NCBI GenBank assembly: GCA_965229935.1
Contig: CBDDKB010000002.1
Location: forward strand, 1,798,001-1,862,000
DNA: 64,000 nt
Source: SPJN01 sp965229935
Lineage (GTDB): Bacteria > Pseudomonadota > Alphaproteobacteria > SPJN01
Direction of reading: 5' to 3'
Shown: positions 44,129 to 52,241 of the stretch, in pieces
Layout: every line of letters begins with the position of its first letter
Position numbering within the stretch: the stretch's first letter is position 1
Notes under the pieces: model-generated
Databases searched by the model: none
Told to the model about the DNA's origin: nothing
What the model saw: the letters and a program-made list of their open reading frames with translations, nothing else
Position numbers and translations under genes: made by a program

Positions 44129-44887
44129 TTACTGGAATTGATACACTTCGAAAAGTTGCAAACTATCATCAGCAAAATCGAAGGAAACATGCCAAGCAGT
44201 ACCTTGGTCTACGAATTCCAACAAGAACCGTAGCGGTCCATGCGTTGGCGTTCTTCGTATAGAAAGTCGCCATTGATTGTCGAACAAATGGTAGTCCCCA
44301 CCAAACAAACGGGTTCTTAGTGCGGACAAGTTGGTTCCAAAATTCGAATGATTATCAATAGCCTTAGCAGCCTTGTCAAATTTATCCAACGAACCAAAGG
44401 TATCGGGTAAACAATTTGACAATTTGAGGAATAAGCTCGGCGTTATGCCTTGCACTTCAACAAACTCTCCAAAGGTAGGAGGCGCTTCGTCGGAATCATT
44501 CTTTTTGGCAAAAAATTGAACTGGACCTTCTGAATAGGCATCAATATCTGATGGAAATTCTGTCCATTCTGCACCCCCATCACCTTCCTCTAGATAAACG
44601 GGCCGTCGAAAGAAATAATAAACGCCTTGCGCCTCCCTTATCGCCGTCGCAACGTGAATCCATGGCTCATTCCGTATCGAAACACACAAATATAAGGCGC
44701 CATCAGGCTCCACAATATCCCATAACTCATCAACTGACGCGATCGGAAAGCGGATGGCATCCCGGTGCATTTTTGGCACATATGAGCATGTCTGCCTTGA
44801 TGGCGTAGAAGCAAAGGCAGCAGTCTCAGAAAATGCGAGCTGCACCAATACGCAAGCAGCAACAAAACCAAACAAGCCTCGCATCAT
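44129..44887 (-). CDS. Secreted protein, candidate immunity for displaced C-terminus
   Basis: 252 aa with a signal peptide (about 1-26, VAACVLVQLAFSETAAFAS). Mature part with several Cys (QTCSYVPKMHRD, LYLCVSIRN, SNCLPDTF) and a mixed alpha/beta pattern. No family recognised. It overlaps the short upstream frame by 4 nt (ATGA), like the other toxin-fragment/immunity pairs in this row, and a periplasmic location fits an immunity protein for an exported toxin. Function is inferred from position only. Confidence 0.55.
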   Translation of the reverse strand: MMRGLFGFVAACVLVQLAFSETAAFASTPSRQTCSYVPKMHRDAIRFPIASVDELWDIVEPDGALYLCVSIRNEPWIHVATAIREAQGVYYFFRRPVYLEEGDGGAEWTEFPSDIDAYSEGPVQFFAKKNDSDEAPPTFGEFVEVQGITPSLFLKLSNCLPDTFGSLDKFDKAAKAIDNHSNFGTNLSALRTRLFGGDYHLFDNQWRLSIRRTPTHGPLRFLLEFVDQGTAWHVSFDFADDSLQLFEVYQFQ

Positions 44888-45090
44888 CGCTCCCTATATG
44901 CCTCAACCAACCTTTCAGCATCGGAATTGCGTAACCTATAATCACGATCAACATTATTCCTCATTATACTATAACTAGGAAGAGGTGCATGATTGGAACC
45001 GAGCAACTCGGGCAGCATTGGACTTATTCCACTACACTTCGCTAAAAGACGAGAGCACCACCCCACACCCATTTGACGGATCTTGGTCAC
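44884..45090 (-). pseudogene. Short frame, probable tail of a displaced RHS C-terminus
   Basis: 68 codons from GTG 45090, directly preceded in frame by a stop, to TGA 44884. The end (IMRNNVDRDYRLRNSDAERL) looks like a protein C-terminus, and the overlap with the following secreted-protein gene mirrors the toxin/immunity junctions nearby. It lacks an RHS core and may be the remnant of an orphan toxin tip. Alternatively a small independent gene. Confidence 0.35.
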
Positions 45091-45105
45091 CTACCGCGCT
45101 GCCGA

Positions 45106-45705
45106 TCAAAAGATACCTACTCGCTTGTCAATTTTGTCCTTCAACATTATGCGCACTGCATTCCAAGTTGCCTTCACTCGCGCAATGGTCCCCGAAACGA
45201 AATGCTTTTCCTGCTTGATTTTTGCCAACTGGCCTGCCGCAAGTGCATGCCCTAATTCGACTGCTTTCTCATAGTACGAAACTGCCAGGTCAATGTCTTT
45301 TTCCACTCCTCCCCCATAGTGATAAAGCATGCCCATAGCATAAAACGCCCCCATTTCCTCACTATGTTCTGTTAACAAACGGAAGTGATGAAATGCATCG
45401 AGATACTCACGTTGATTCAAATATATCCTGCCAAGACCGATATGAGCGTCAATTGTATCAAACTTGTCTTCTGCTATTTTATACCAATGGATCGCCGCGT
45501 CATAATTCCTAGACGTATTCCCATCTCCATTCTCACACCATCGACCCATTTGCATTATGGCACGACCACAACCCGCGTTAGCTAACTTTCTCATTTCGGC
45601 ATGTGCTTGTGATATATCGCCAGAATTGCGAATATCCACAATTCTCTCGAAATGCTGATCAAACCATTTTGGTTCATACGTCTGGATCAGATCATTCTGT
45701 TGCAT
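45106..45705 (-). CDS. Sel1/TPR-repeat protein, candidate immunity protein
   Basis: 199 aa with Sel1-like repeats: GCGRAIMQMGRWCENGDG, AIHWYKIAEDKFDTIDAHIG, AFYAMGMLYHYGGGVEKDID and YYEKAVELGHALAAGQLAK. No signal peptide. It follows a displaced RHS C-terminus at 9 bp and its third repeat block closely resembles the Sel1 protein at the head of the T2SS operon (63415-64000). Sel1 proteins act as immunity or adaptor proteins in several toxin systems. Immunity by position, not by demonstrated pairing. Confidence 0.65.
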   Translation of the reverse strand: MQQNDLIQTYEPKWFDQHFERIVDIRNSGDISQAHAEMRKLANAGCGRAIMQMGRWCENGDGNTSRNYDAAIHWYKIAEDKFDTIDAHIGLGRIYLNQREYLDAFHHFRLLTEHSEEMGAFYAMGMLYHYGGGVEKDIDLAVSYYEKAVELGHALAAGQLAKIKQEKHFVSGTIARVKATWNAVRIMLKDKIDKRVGIF

Positions 45706-45714
45706 TGCAATTTC

Positions 45715-46446
45715 CTAGTATCGATTCAATTCCATAATCCGTTTACTCTGGTCCAACGAGCGTCGCAAAACACCAAACGAGTTGTCAGGCGACCAAGTTC
45801 CCGTAGAAAGATCCTGCGCGCACATACTAAATATGCAGCCTGCAACATTACCAACAGTTTTAGGGTGAGTTATCACATAATGGAACCCACGGGTACCCAG
45901 CCCAGCGCTCTTCCCAACGCCCATCGTCGATGAAATGATTGCAGTTGCTCCTGCTCGCAACTCATCTACTGAACGCCCTGCTGCTCCAGCGGCAACGGCG
46001 TCCATTGACATATTTGAAGCCCTTAGAGCACTTAACTCACTGTCAACCACACTGATTTGTTCCATCAGCGATATCTGATCCGTCGATGAATCCCCGATCA
46101 AATCTGCTAGTGCACGGCGTGCGCTTAACAGATTCTCTTCTGTTGTGCCTGGTCCGAAATGAGTTGTAACTTCGCCGCCAGCGCTATCACCTCCCATTCC
46201 ATTTCCAGCGCTTGAAGATCGTCTATTTCCTATTGCGTTGCTTCCATAACTCGCTGCATAGGCAAAGGCGCTGGTATAGGCACCATGGCGGAACTTACCG
46301 CCGCCAAGCTCGGCAGCGATGCCGCCGGTCACTGCACCTACTGCGGTGCCGGACCATATATCTGGGGCCTTGTAGAGATTTCCGGCAAGAGACGAGAAGC
46401 CAACCGCGAAGATCCTCACTAGGTAACCGGCAAACAATCGTGGCAA
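45715..46446 (-). pseudogene. Displaced (orphan) RHS C-terminal toxin fragment with parent homology
   Basis: 243 codons, opened only by TTG 46446. After 15 unrelated residues the protein reads GFSSLAGNLYKAPDIWSG and GAVTGGIAAELGGGKFRHG, nearly identical to residues of about 1055-1110 of the RHS protein at 47859-51707, then diverges (EENLLSARRALADLIG, RGFHYVITHPKTVGN, WSPDNSFGVLRRSLDQS). This is the structure of an orphan rhs-CT: a stretch of homology with the parent plus a different toxin domain, able to replace the parent's tip by recombination. The toxin domain is not recognised. Confidence 0.82.
46244..46412 (-). repeat. Homology block shared with the second RHS gene (orphan copy)
   Basis: About 169 bp matching 48382-48550 with scattered single-base differences and no gaps seen; similarity fades at both ends. 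It encodes the hydrophobic Gly-rich segment preceding the toxin domain in both proteins. Confidence 0.85.
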
Positions 46447-46479
46447 AAGGAGTATCGGAGGTCTCTACTGTGCGATGAA

Positions 46480-47001
46480 CTAATGGCTCTCATCGATGCA
46501 TACCGGCGAAAGCACTCCATGTTCACGCACTTTCTCGAGCATGTTCTCTGCTTTGGATCTTGCAACACCGCTTTCAATTAGCGATACCTCCATTTGCAGC
46601 TTCCGCATAACCTCAGAGTCATTAATCACACAATAAAAGTCCCGATCTTCCATCACATAGAAAAGAAACAATAAGCTTTCTTGATAAAAAGCATCATTGT
46701 TGCCTCTGTTCGTCGCCAGCAACTCTAATATATAGGGCACAGCCTGATCACCCTGTTCTGAGATTGGTATGGCCAAAGTTCTATCAGGTGGTATGGTGTT
46801 AGAGGAACGCATAAGATAATGATCGATCTGCCTCTCTACAGGGCACTTCCAAATAGTCGCCCATTGTTGCTCATATGAAAGAGAACCAAAACTGGTAGCT
46901 GAGCAAAGTTCAGAAGCAGGTGACGCAAGGGTACTTCTCCCGCACCCTTGCAACAGTATTGCGGCACACAATATTAGATATACTAAACCTTTATCGATCA
47001 T
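46480..47001 (-). CDS. Lipoprotein, candidate immunity for displaced metallopeptidase-like toxin
   Basis: 173 aa. Lipoprotein signal with lipobox LQGC (Cys20); further Cys in ASELCSATSF, IWKCPVERQ, DFYCVINDS and SPVCIDES. Mostly helical, no family recognised. The ATG directly follows the stop of the metallopeptidase-like fragment. A periplasmic lipoprotein is the expected form of immunity for a toxin that reaches the periplasm. The parallel with the lipoprotein after the intact RHS gene supports this, but there is no direct evidence. Confidence 0.65.
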   Translation of the reverse strand: MIDKGLVYLILCAAILLQGCGRSTLASPASELCSATSFGSLSYEQQWATIWKCPVERQIDHYLMRSSNTIPPDRTLAIPISEQGDQAVPYILELLATNRGNNDAFYQESLLFLFYVMEDRDFYCVINDSEVMRKLQMEVSLIESGVARSKAENMLEKVREHGVLSPVCIDESH

Positions 47002-47352
47002 CTAATAATCTCTGTACTTGTAACTGTAGGCTCTTTCACCTGCGCGATTAGCCTCTTGCTCAATTATATTTTTGGTATAAGCGCACTCTTCCGCGCAGCT
47101 AGAGGAGAGATGGCTGCTCGACTCAAATCGATATGCTTGATCAAACGCTATACTATAAATTAGGTATTGATTTACATGGGTCACTTCGTGGGTGATGCTA
47201 TATAGCGTTAAACCATCGCTCCCAACGTATATTCTTATTCCGTAAGTATATGCTTTCGCTGGCAAACTACCGACATTATGCGCTTTTAATGCGGTCGGTG
47301 AGGCGTGGTTCAATGTGGCCGCGTCCGCTGCCTTAGCACGGGATGTGCGAAA
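47002..47352 (-). pseudogene. Displaced RHS C-terminus with HEVTH metallopeptidase motif
   Basis: An open frame starts right after the in-frame TAA (47353) of the upstream lipoprotein gene and runs to 47002; the only possible start is TTG 47313. It reads SRAKAADAATLNHASPTALK, then SITHEVTHVNQYLIYS and IIEQEANRAGERAY. HExxH followed by a downstream EQEA is the zinc-binding pattern of DUF4157-like and related peptidase toxin tips. With no RHS core and no proper start it is an orphan cassette, not an independent gene. Length about 117 codons. Confidence 0.7.
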
Positions 47353-47862
47353 TTATTGAACCCATTCATACTGATAATCAGATGGAAGAGGATTGTGTTT
47401 ATCGAAGTTGCCCTCGTCAAATAATTGAGCCCCGAGCAATTTATATCCTTCGCCAACTATTCTGTATAAGTACTCATAGACTGTCAGACTATAGTCTTCA
47501 AATTTCAGTTGCTCTCTTCCTCCAAAAACAACTAAACCATGCTTATCAAACAACCCGACGACTTTATCTCCCACAACAGCGCAAGCGACAAGCATTTGAT
47601 AATTCGGGCTTCTTTTTCCGAAAGTCCCAACTTTGCCTTTTGTAAACGCTAGCATCTCTCCATCAGGAAACACATCAACATATATGTGATCTGCATTAAG
47701 GCGATCCGCGTCGAGAGATTCGTATTTCTTCACCACCTCAGTACATACGTGTATTAACTCGAGTGTGCGCAACTCCAACTTCTTGGCTTGTTGAACACTA
47801 TCGGTACAACCAAGCAAAGCCAAAACAATGACCAGAACCAATGGATAGGATATTTTCATCAC
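47353..47862 (-). CDS. Lipoprotein, candidate immunity for the second YD-repeat toxin
   Basis: 169 aa. Lipobox LLGC (Cys19) after the hydrophobic stretch VLVIVLAL. The mature part is alpha/beta (IYVDVFPDGEMLAFTKGK, LLGAQLFDEGNFDKHN). It overlaps the end of the RHS gene by 4 nt, the tightest coupling in the row, so it is the best immunity candidate for that toxin's JAB-like tip. No family recognised. Confidence 0.7.
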   Translation of the reverse strand: MMKISYPLVLVIVLALLGCTDSVQQAKKLELRTLELIHVCTEVVKKYESLDADRLNADHIYVDVFPDGEMLAFTKGKVGTFGKRSPNYQMLVACAVVGDKVVGLFDKHGLVVFGGREQLKFEDYSLTVYEYLYRIVGEGYKLLGAQLFDEGNFDKHNPLPSDYQYEWVQ

Positions 47863-50800
47863 TGAACTACCCTACCCACCGTACCACCGAACCCAACTTT
47901 CGAACATCTACCTGGCTCACAAACTGATGTGTACACCGTTTTATTTCGATAGGCGCCAACGTAAAGTGAGCGACCTGACTCTGATACCCACATTGCATCA
48001 TTTTTGTATGAATTGCCGCTTGCACTAAAAGTTCTATTTGAGAATATAGGACTTCCGCTAGGATGAGTGTGAAACCCAGTGCTAGATGTAGGAATAGAAA
48101 CCGCAATGTCTGTCCCAGACCAAGGAATACTATAATGATACAGGCCATCGCTGCCCAAAGATATATTCGTTCCAATTTCAATAGTCATATCTGACGACAG
48201 TTTTGCCAACGTATTGCTAAGATAAACAGCTGCCTCGTCTTCCGTCGCAAAACCATGCTGCTCACTCAGTACCCCATCTTGTTTCAGTTGAGATAATCTT
48301 GCATCGACAGCATCTTTGTTTTCCTGACTAAATCCACTTCCTTGGCTCTCCCCAGCAAATGCAGTTGCGGCCTTCCCAGCCCCATAGCTTGTTGCATAGG
48401 CGAAGGCGCTGGTATAGGCACCGTGGCGGAACTTGCCGCCACCAAGCTCGGCAGCGATGCCACCGGTCACGGCACCAACTGCGGTGCCGGACCATATATC
48501 AGGGGCCTTGTAGAGATTACCGGCAAGAGAAGAGAAGCCAGCGGCCAAGAAGCCATCCTGAAACTCCCCACCATTGACTGCGTTGAGCGTGCCGCCAACC
48601 GCTCCGTTAGCGAGAGCCTTACCGCCCCAGCCCAAACTGGATGAGCCAGCTATACCGCCGGACAAAGCGCCAGTGACCACCCCCTTAAAGAAGGATTTAG
48701 GATCACCCGTGGCAATCACATTGGTCACACCGCCGGTGACACCACCAGAGATCGCCCCTGCCTGCGCCGCCGACAAGCTAGTGAAGCCACCTAGAATTTG
48801 CGGCAGCAGGAATTGCTGCAGCACGACAGCGGCTACAATCGCCAATATCGTCCGCCAATATTTTTTGAAGAATGGTTTGACCTTTTTTGACCACCAGGAA
48901 TGACCGCTGGGGTCAATCAAACTCAACGGATTGTTCAGAACATAGCTATAGCGATTGAGCGCCTGACTATTGGTGGCGTCAGGGATAAGCGGGTCCGCAG
49001 ACAGGAACCGGCCAATGGTTGGGTTATAGACCCGGCCATTCATGTTGACGAGATCAGCCTCGTCAATCATCTCATGTCCAGTGTAGCCACGAGTGGTTTC
49101 AGACGTAATGGTGCCGCTGGGATTGTCGGTGCCATTCGGGAAACGTCGTTTGCCCCACGCATCATAGGAGAGGCGTTCAGTTACGGCCCCTGCTTCATCG
49201 GTCAGCACCGCGATAGACCCAAGATGATCCGTTGTGAAAAAACGGGTCTTCGGCTCAATAACATTGGTGACGTTTACATTATCCACCGCATCGACATACA
49301 TGCCGACCATCTCACCATTCGCGACCAGATAATTGGTCCAGCTTGTGGTTTGTGCCCCAACAACCTTATCCGCAAACAAACCGGATGCGGCGTCACGGTG
49401 ATACTCAGTCCGTTCACTTCCTGATACTTTTGTGACGCGTTCAAAGTCAGCGCCGTAAAAGAACGACACTTGGTTGCCACTGCTGGGCAGGATACGCGCA
49501 ATCTTATTCCACGGATACCAATGGACAGTGGTGCCCCTGCCAAATGTCATGTTCCCATTGGCGTCATAGGTGTAATTACCACCGAACGTGCCAGCAATGC
49601 TCTTAACAGCATGCGGCCGATCCGACCCTGGTGCAGGATAGGCGTAGGTACCCACATCCGTTTTCGACGTGATGTTGCCTGTATCGTCATAGGTGACAGT
49701 TTTTTGGCTACCCCCAACGATGTTATAACTGGTCAGCCGATTTAAGACATCATAACCAAAGTTTTCAACAAGGCCTTGATTGTGATCACTGCGTGATCGC
49801 AAGTTTCCGAATGTGTCGAAGATGTACGAGAAATCAGCAATTGCACCGCTGTTCCCTGCCTCAATCGCGGTCAAAAAGTTTGTCAGCGGGTCATATGTGC
49901 GTTTGGTCTCAAACGCCATATTTCCTTGCCAGAAGTTCAACAAACGCTGGCGCGCATCTCGTTCACCTGCCGCCCAAAATGTTTGTGTGCCGCCAGCAGC
50001 CTGTTTCAGCGTGTCGAGCCGACCAAATGCATCATAGTTGTGCTGTACCGCGAAACCAGAGGGGTAGGTTACCTTGTCTATACGGCCAGCGCGATCATAT
50101 GTTGTATCAAACCGCCCGAATGTACCCCACATTCCCATTTGTGTGCGTGTGACGCGCCCGAACTCGTCATAGGTCAGTGTTTTCTGACCGATCCAGTTAT
50201 AGAGATTTCTGATAACATCCTTGATGAGGTTGGGCAGGCCCTGATAAAGGCCCGTACTCACAACCATCTCAAGTGTGTCATTGATAAATTGATTGTAGCC
50301 AAGGTCGAGAATGCCATCGCGAAACCGATAGACGGTGCGTGCGGTATGGAGTTTCCCTATGCCATTCCCAGCCGTGTCATAGGTCCATCTGAATTCTGCC
50401 TCATCCTCGTCGCCCATATCTGCCAGCAGATTTGTGGGGCGACCCAATAAATCATATTGGTGCGTCAATGTCCGTCCATCGGCCATTGTTTGAACGAGCA
50501 ATTCGCCAAAGGCATTATACTCATAAGTGCGCAAACCTAGGTCAGGATCATCTGTTTCAATCTTGCGGCCAACCTTGTCATATTTGAACTTGATGACATT
50601 GCCAGCCATGTCATGAATTTCAGTCTGATTCCCAAAGGCATCATATTTATACGTGATGGTTTTCCCGTTCGGGTCTGTCACCGAAACAAGGTTGCCTCGC
50701 ACATCCTTGACGCTGGTTTTCACTTGGCCCAGTTCATTTGTGATACTCGTCGACAAACCGTTATAAGCATATTGCATCGTGCTCTGGTCAGGCATTGTGA

Positions 50801-51707
50801 CTTTGACCAGACGATTGAGTGCATCATAATCGCGCTTGACCCAAACTGGTGTCTGCGCCTTTGCACCACCCCAGAAATAAGGCTCGCATTGTTTTGCGAC
50901 ACGTCCAAACGCATCATATTCAGTGTCTTCGACGATAGTTGATCCTAATTCGTCTTCGACTTCTGTTCGGATAGAGCGGCCATGACCGTCAAAATAAGCT
51001 CGCGCCCAAGGTGCACTCTTCACACCATCTGCATCAAATTGAAGTGTGTGTATTACATAGGCACCATTTGTCGGGCAGGTAGCGGTCCCCCCCAGCGATT
51101 GGCAAACCAAATACTCTGTTTCCGTATAGGCACCGATGGGAGCTGTTTCTTTGATCTTGCGACCATGGATACTGTAATCCCAACTTGTGGTAAGCCCGTT
51201 AGGTCCGGTTTGCGTCAACGGTACGCCGAGCTTTTTGTCGTACGTCCAGTTTTCCTTGTGTCCAATAACGTTTTCGACTTCTTCGACAAATTGGCCACGC
51301 GCGTCATAAGTTGTAGACGTTGTGCGAGACGGCATGCCCGATGCTGAAACAGTCTCCGCAATCTGGTTGCCGAACAAATCATGCTGATAGGTTTTAGTGA
51401 TCGAAACACTTGGATCACTCGGCTCAATCGTCTCGGAAACAAGCAAACCTGTTGCAGGGTCATAGGCAAATGAGGTGGTCCGTGTGACCGACGCACTAAA
51501 CGCATCAGGAACAGACAGTAGGGCCCAAAAAACAAACGCCGTCACGGCTGTGAATATCAATCGCGCCGAAAGCGATCCCATCCGCAACTGCAATATATAT
51601 AGCGTCAGAAACCGCCGTAAATGCCATGCTAAATTCCTATCAGACTCGCTCCGATATGACTGCCTCTGCATAGCCCCAATCCCATTCAAAAATTTGTACA
51701 ACTGCAT
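47859..51707 (-). CDS. Secreted YD-repeat (RHS) protein with JAB/DUF4329-like tip, copy 2
   Basis: Up to 1282 aa. The signal peptide is at about 43-70 (MGSLSARLIFTAVTAFVFWA), so ATG 51581 may be the true start; ATG 51707 has the better ribosome-binding site (GGGTGG) and would add 42 residues. YD repeats and RHS core (YDAWGKRRFPNG, RGYTGHEMIDEADLVNMN, NRYSYVLNNPLSLIDPSGH, ending near 938). The tip has a hydrophobic Gly-rich region (about 940-1110), then a JAB-like domain with GFHTHPSGSPIFS near 1212. The Asp expected after the Ser in the JAMM pattern is not in place (FSNRT). Third gene of module 2. Confidence 0.9.
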   Translation of the reverse strand: MQLYKFLNGIGAMQRQSYRSESDRNLAWHLRRFLTLYILQLRMGSLSARLIFTAVTAFVFWALLSVPDAFSASVTRTTSFAYDPATGLLVSETIEPSDPSVSITKTYQHDLFGNQIAETVSASGMPSRTTSTTYDARGQFVEEVENVIGHKENWTYDKKLGVPLTQTGPNGLTTSWDYSIHGRKIKETAPIGAYTETEYLVCQSLGGTATCPTNGAYVIHTLQFDADGVKSAPWARAYFDGHGRSIRTEVEDELGSTIVEDTEYDAFGRVAKQCEPYFWGGAKAQTPVWVKRDYDALNRLVKVTMPDQSTMQYAYNGLSTSITNELGQVKTSVKDVRGNLVSVTDPNGKTITYKYDAFGNQTEIHDMAGNVIKFKYDKVGRKIETDDPDLGLRTYEYNAFGELLVQTMADGRTLTHQYDLLGRPTNLLADMGDEDEAEFRWTYDTAGNGIGKLHTARTVYRFRDGILDLGYNQFINDTLEMVVSTGLYQGLPNLIKDVIRNLYNWIGQKTLTYDEFGRVTRTQMGMWGTFGRFDTTYDRAGRIDKVTYPSGFAVQHNYDAFGRLDTLKQAAGGTQTFWAAGERDARQRLLNFWQGNMAFETKRTYDPLTNFLTAIEAGNSGAIADFSYIFDTFGNLRSRSDHNQGLVENFGYDVLNRLTSYNIVGGSQKTVTYDDTGNITSKTDVGTYAYPAPGSDRPHAVKSIAGTFGGNYTYDANGNMTFGRGTTVHWYPWNKIARILPSSGNQVSFFYGADFERVTKVSGSERTEYHRDAASGLFADKVVGAQTTSWTNYLVANGEMVGMYVDAVDNVNVTNVIEPKTRFFTTDHLGSIAVLTDEAGAVTERLSYDAWGKRRFPNGTDNPSGTITSETTRGYTGHEMIDEADLVNMNGRVYNPTIGRFLSADPLIPDATNSQALNRYSYVLNNPLSLIDPSGHSWWSKKVKPFFKKYWRTILAIVAAVVLQQFLLPQILGGFTSLSAAQAGAISGGVTGGVTNVIATGDPKSFFKGVVTGALSGGIAGSSSLGWGGKALANGAVGGTLNAVNGGEFQDGFLAAGFSSLAGNLYKAPDIWSGTAVGAVTGGIAAELGGGKFRHGAYTSAFAYATSYGAGKAATAFAGESQGSGFSQENKDAVDARLSQLKQDGVLSEQHGFATEDEAAVYLSNTLAKLSSDMTIEIGTNISLGSDGLYHYSIPWSGTDIAVSIPTSSTGFHTHPSGSPIFSNRTFSASGNSYKNDAMWVSESGRSLYVGAYRNKTVYTSVCEPGRCSKVGFGGTVGRVVQ
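48382..48550 (-). repeat. Homology block shared with the orphan C-terminus (parent copy)
   Basis: Parent copy of the 46244-46412 block, inside the second RHS gene just before its toxin domain. The two blocks are in the same orientation, so recombination would delete the intervening 2.1 kb and give the RHS protein the orphan toxin tip. Confidence 0.85.
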
Positions 51708-51747
51708 GAAATGCCACCCGATCCCCCGATCAAGACGGCATTGCTAA

Positions 51748-52233
51748 TTACTGTCCACGCGCGCGTGGAATATCCTCTGGCGCAAGTTCGATCATCGGCG
51801 CTATTTCTATCGGCCGTTCCGCCGCCCGCGCCTGTCCCGTCGTATCGTCAGATTCCATTTCAATACGGATAACTTCCTCGCCCCGACCTGAAGCGGCAAA
51901 CCATTCGGCCCAGACACCGTTGATCATGATGATGTCCCCAGTTCTGCGATCGATCACGAAATCCTGACACCCCCGATAGGTACAGCTACGCGATGCCTGA
52001 AAGTGGGCCACATCCAATACGCCAGATTCGGATCTGACGATTTCCCCAATTGTCGCCACATCGCTCGCGGTTTGTGTATCGAGAGATTGAATTGCAATAA
52101 TTCGATCTTGCACTTGCTGTTCTGTCAAAATGATGCTTTCTGGCCCGTCTTCCTTAGCAACTGCATCATCCCCACCCGCAACCGAGAGACCTATCATCAG
52201 CAAAGAAAGCGCCTTCAGACTATACTTATTCAT
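51748..52233 (-). CDS. Small secreted protein with CTYRGC motif, module 2
   Basis: 161 aa from ATG 52233, with GAGG six bases upstream; the frame is open 24 codons further but that part overlaps the SpvB-like gene. Signal peptide (about 1-26). The core RSCTYRGCQDFVIDRRTGD aligns with the module 1 paralogue; the acidic helix ILTEQQVQDRIIAIQSLD precedes it and a Pro/Glu-rich tail follows. It lies 8 bp after the SpvB-like gene and 40 bp before the RHS gene. Same conserved place in both modules, so it is a real component of the system. Confidence 0.75.
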   Translation of the reverse strand: MNKYSLKALSLLMIGLSVAGGDDAVAKEDGPESIILTEQQVQDRIIAIQSLDTQTASDVATIGEIVRSESGVLDVAHFQASRSCTYRGCQDFVIDRRTGDIIMINGVWAEWFAASGRGEEVIRIEMESDDTTGQARAAERPIEIAPMIELAPEDIPRARGQ

Positions 52234-52241
52234 AACATTCC

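Noticed and set aside
36779..51707. RHS proteins as T6SS-delivered effectors
   Set aside because: Both have N-terminal signal peptides and no PAAR domain, and SpvB-like partners and a T2SS are adjacent; T6SS genes are absent here.
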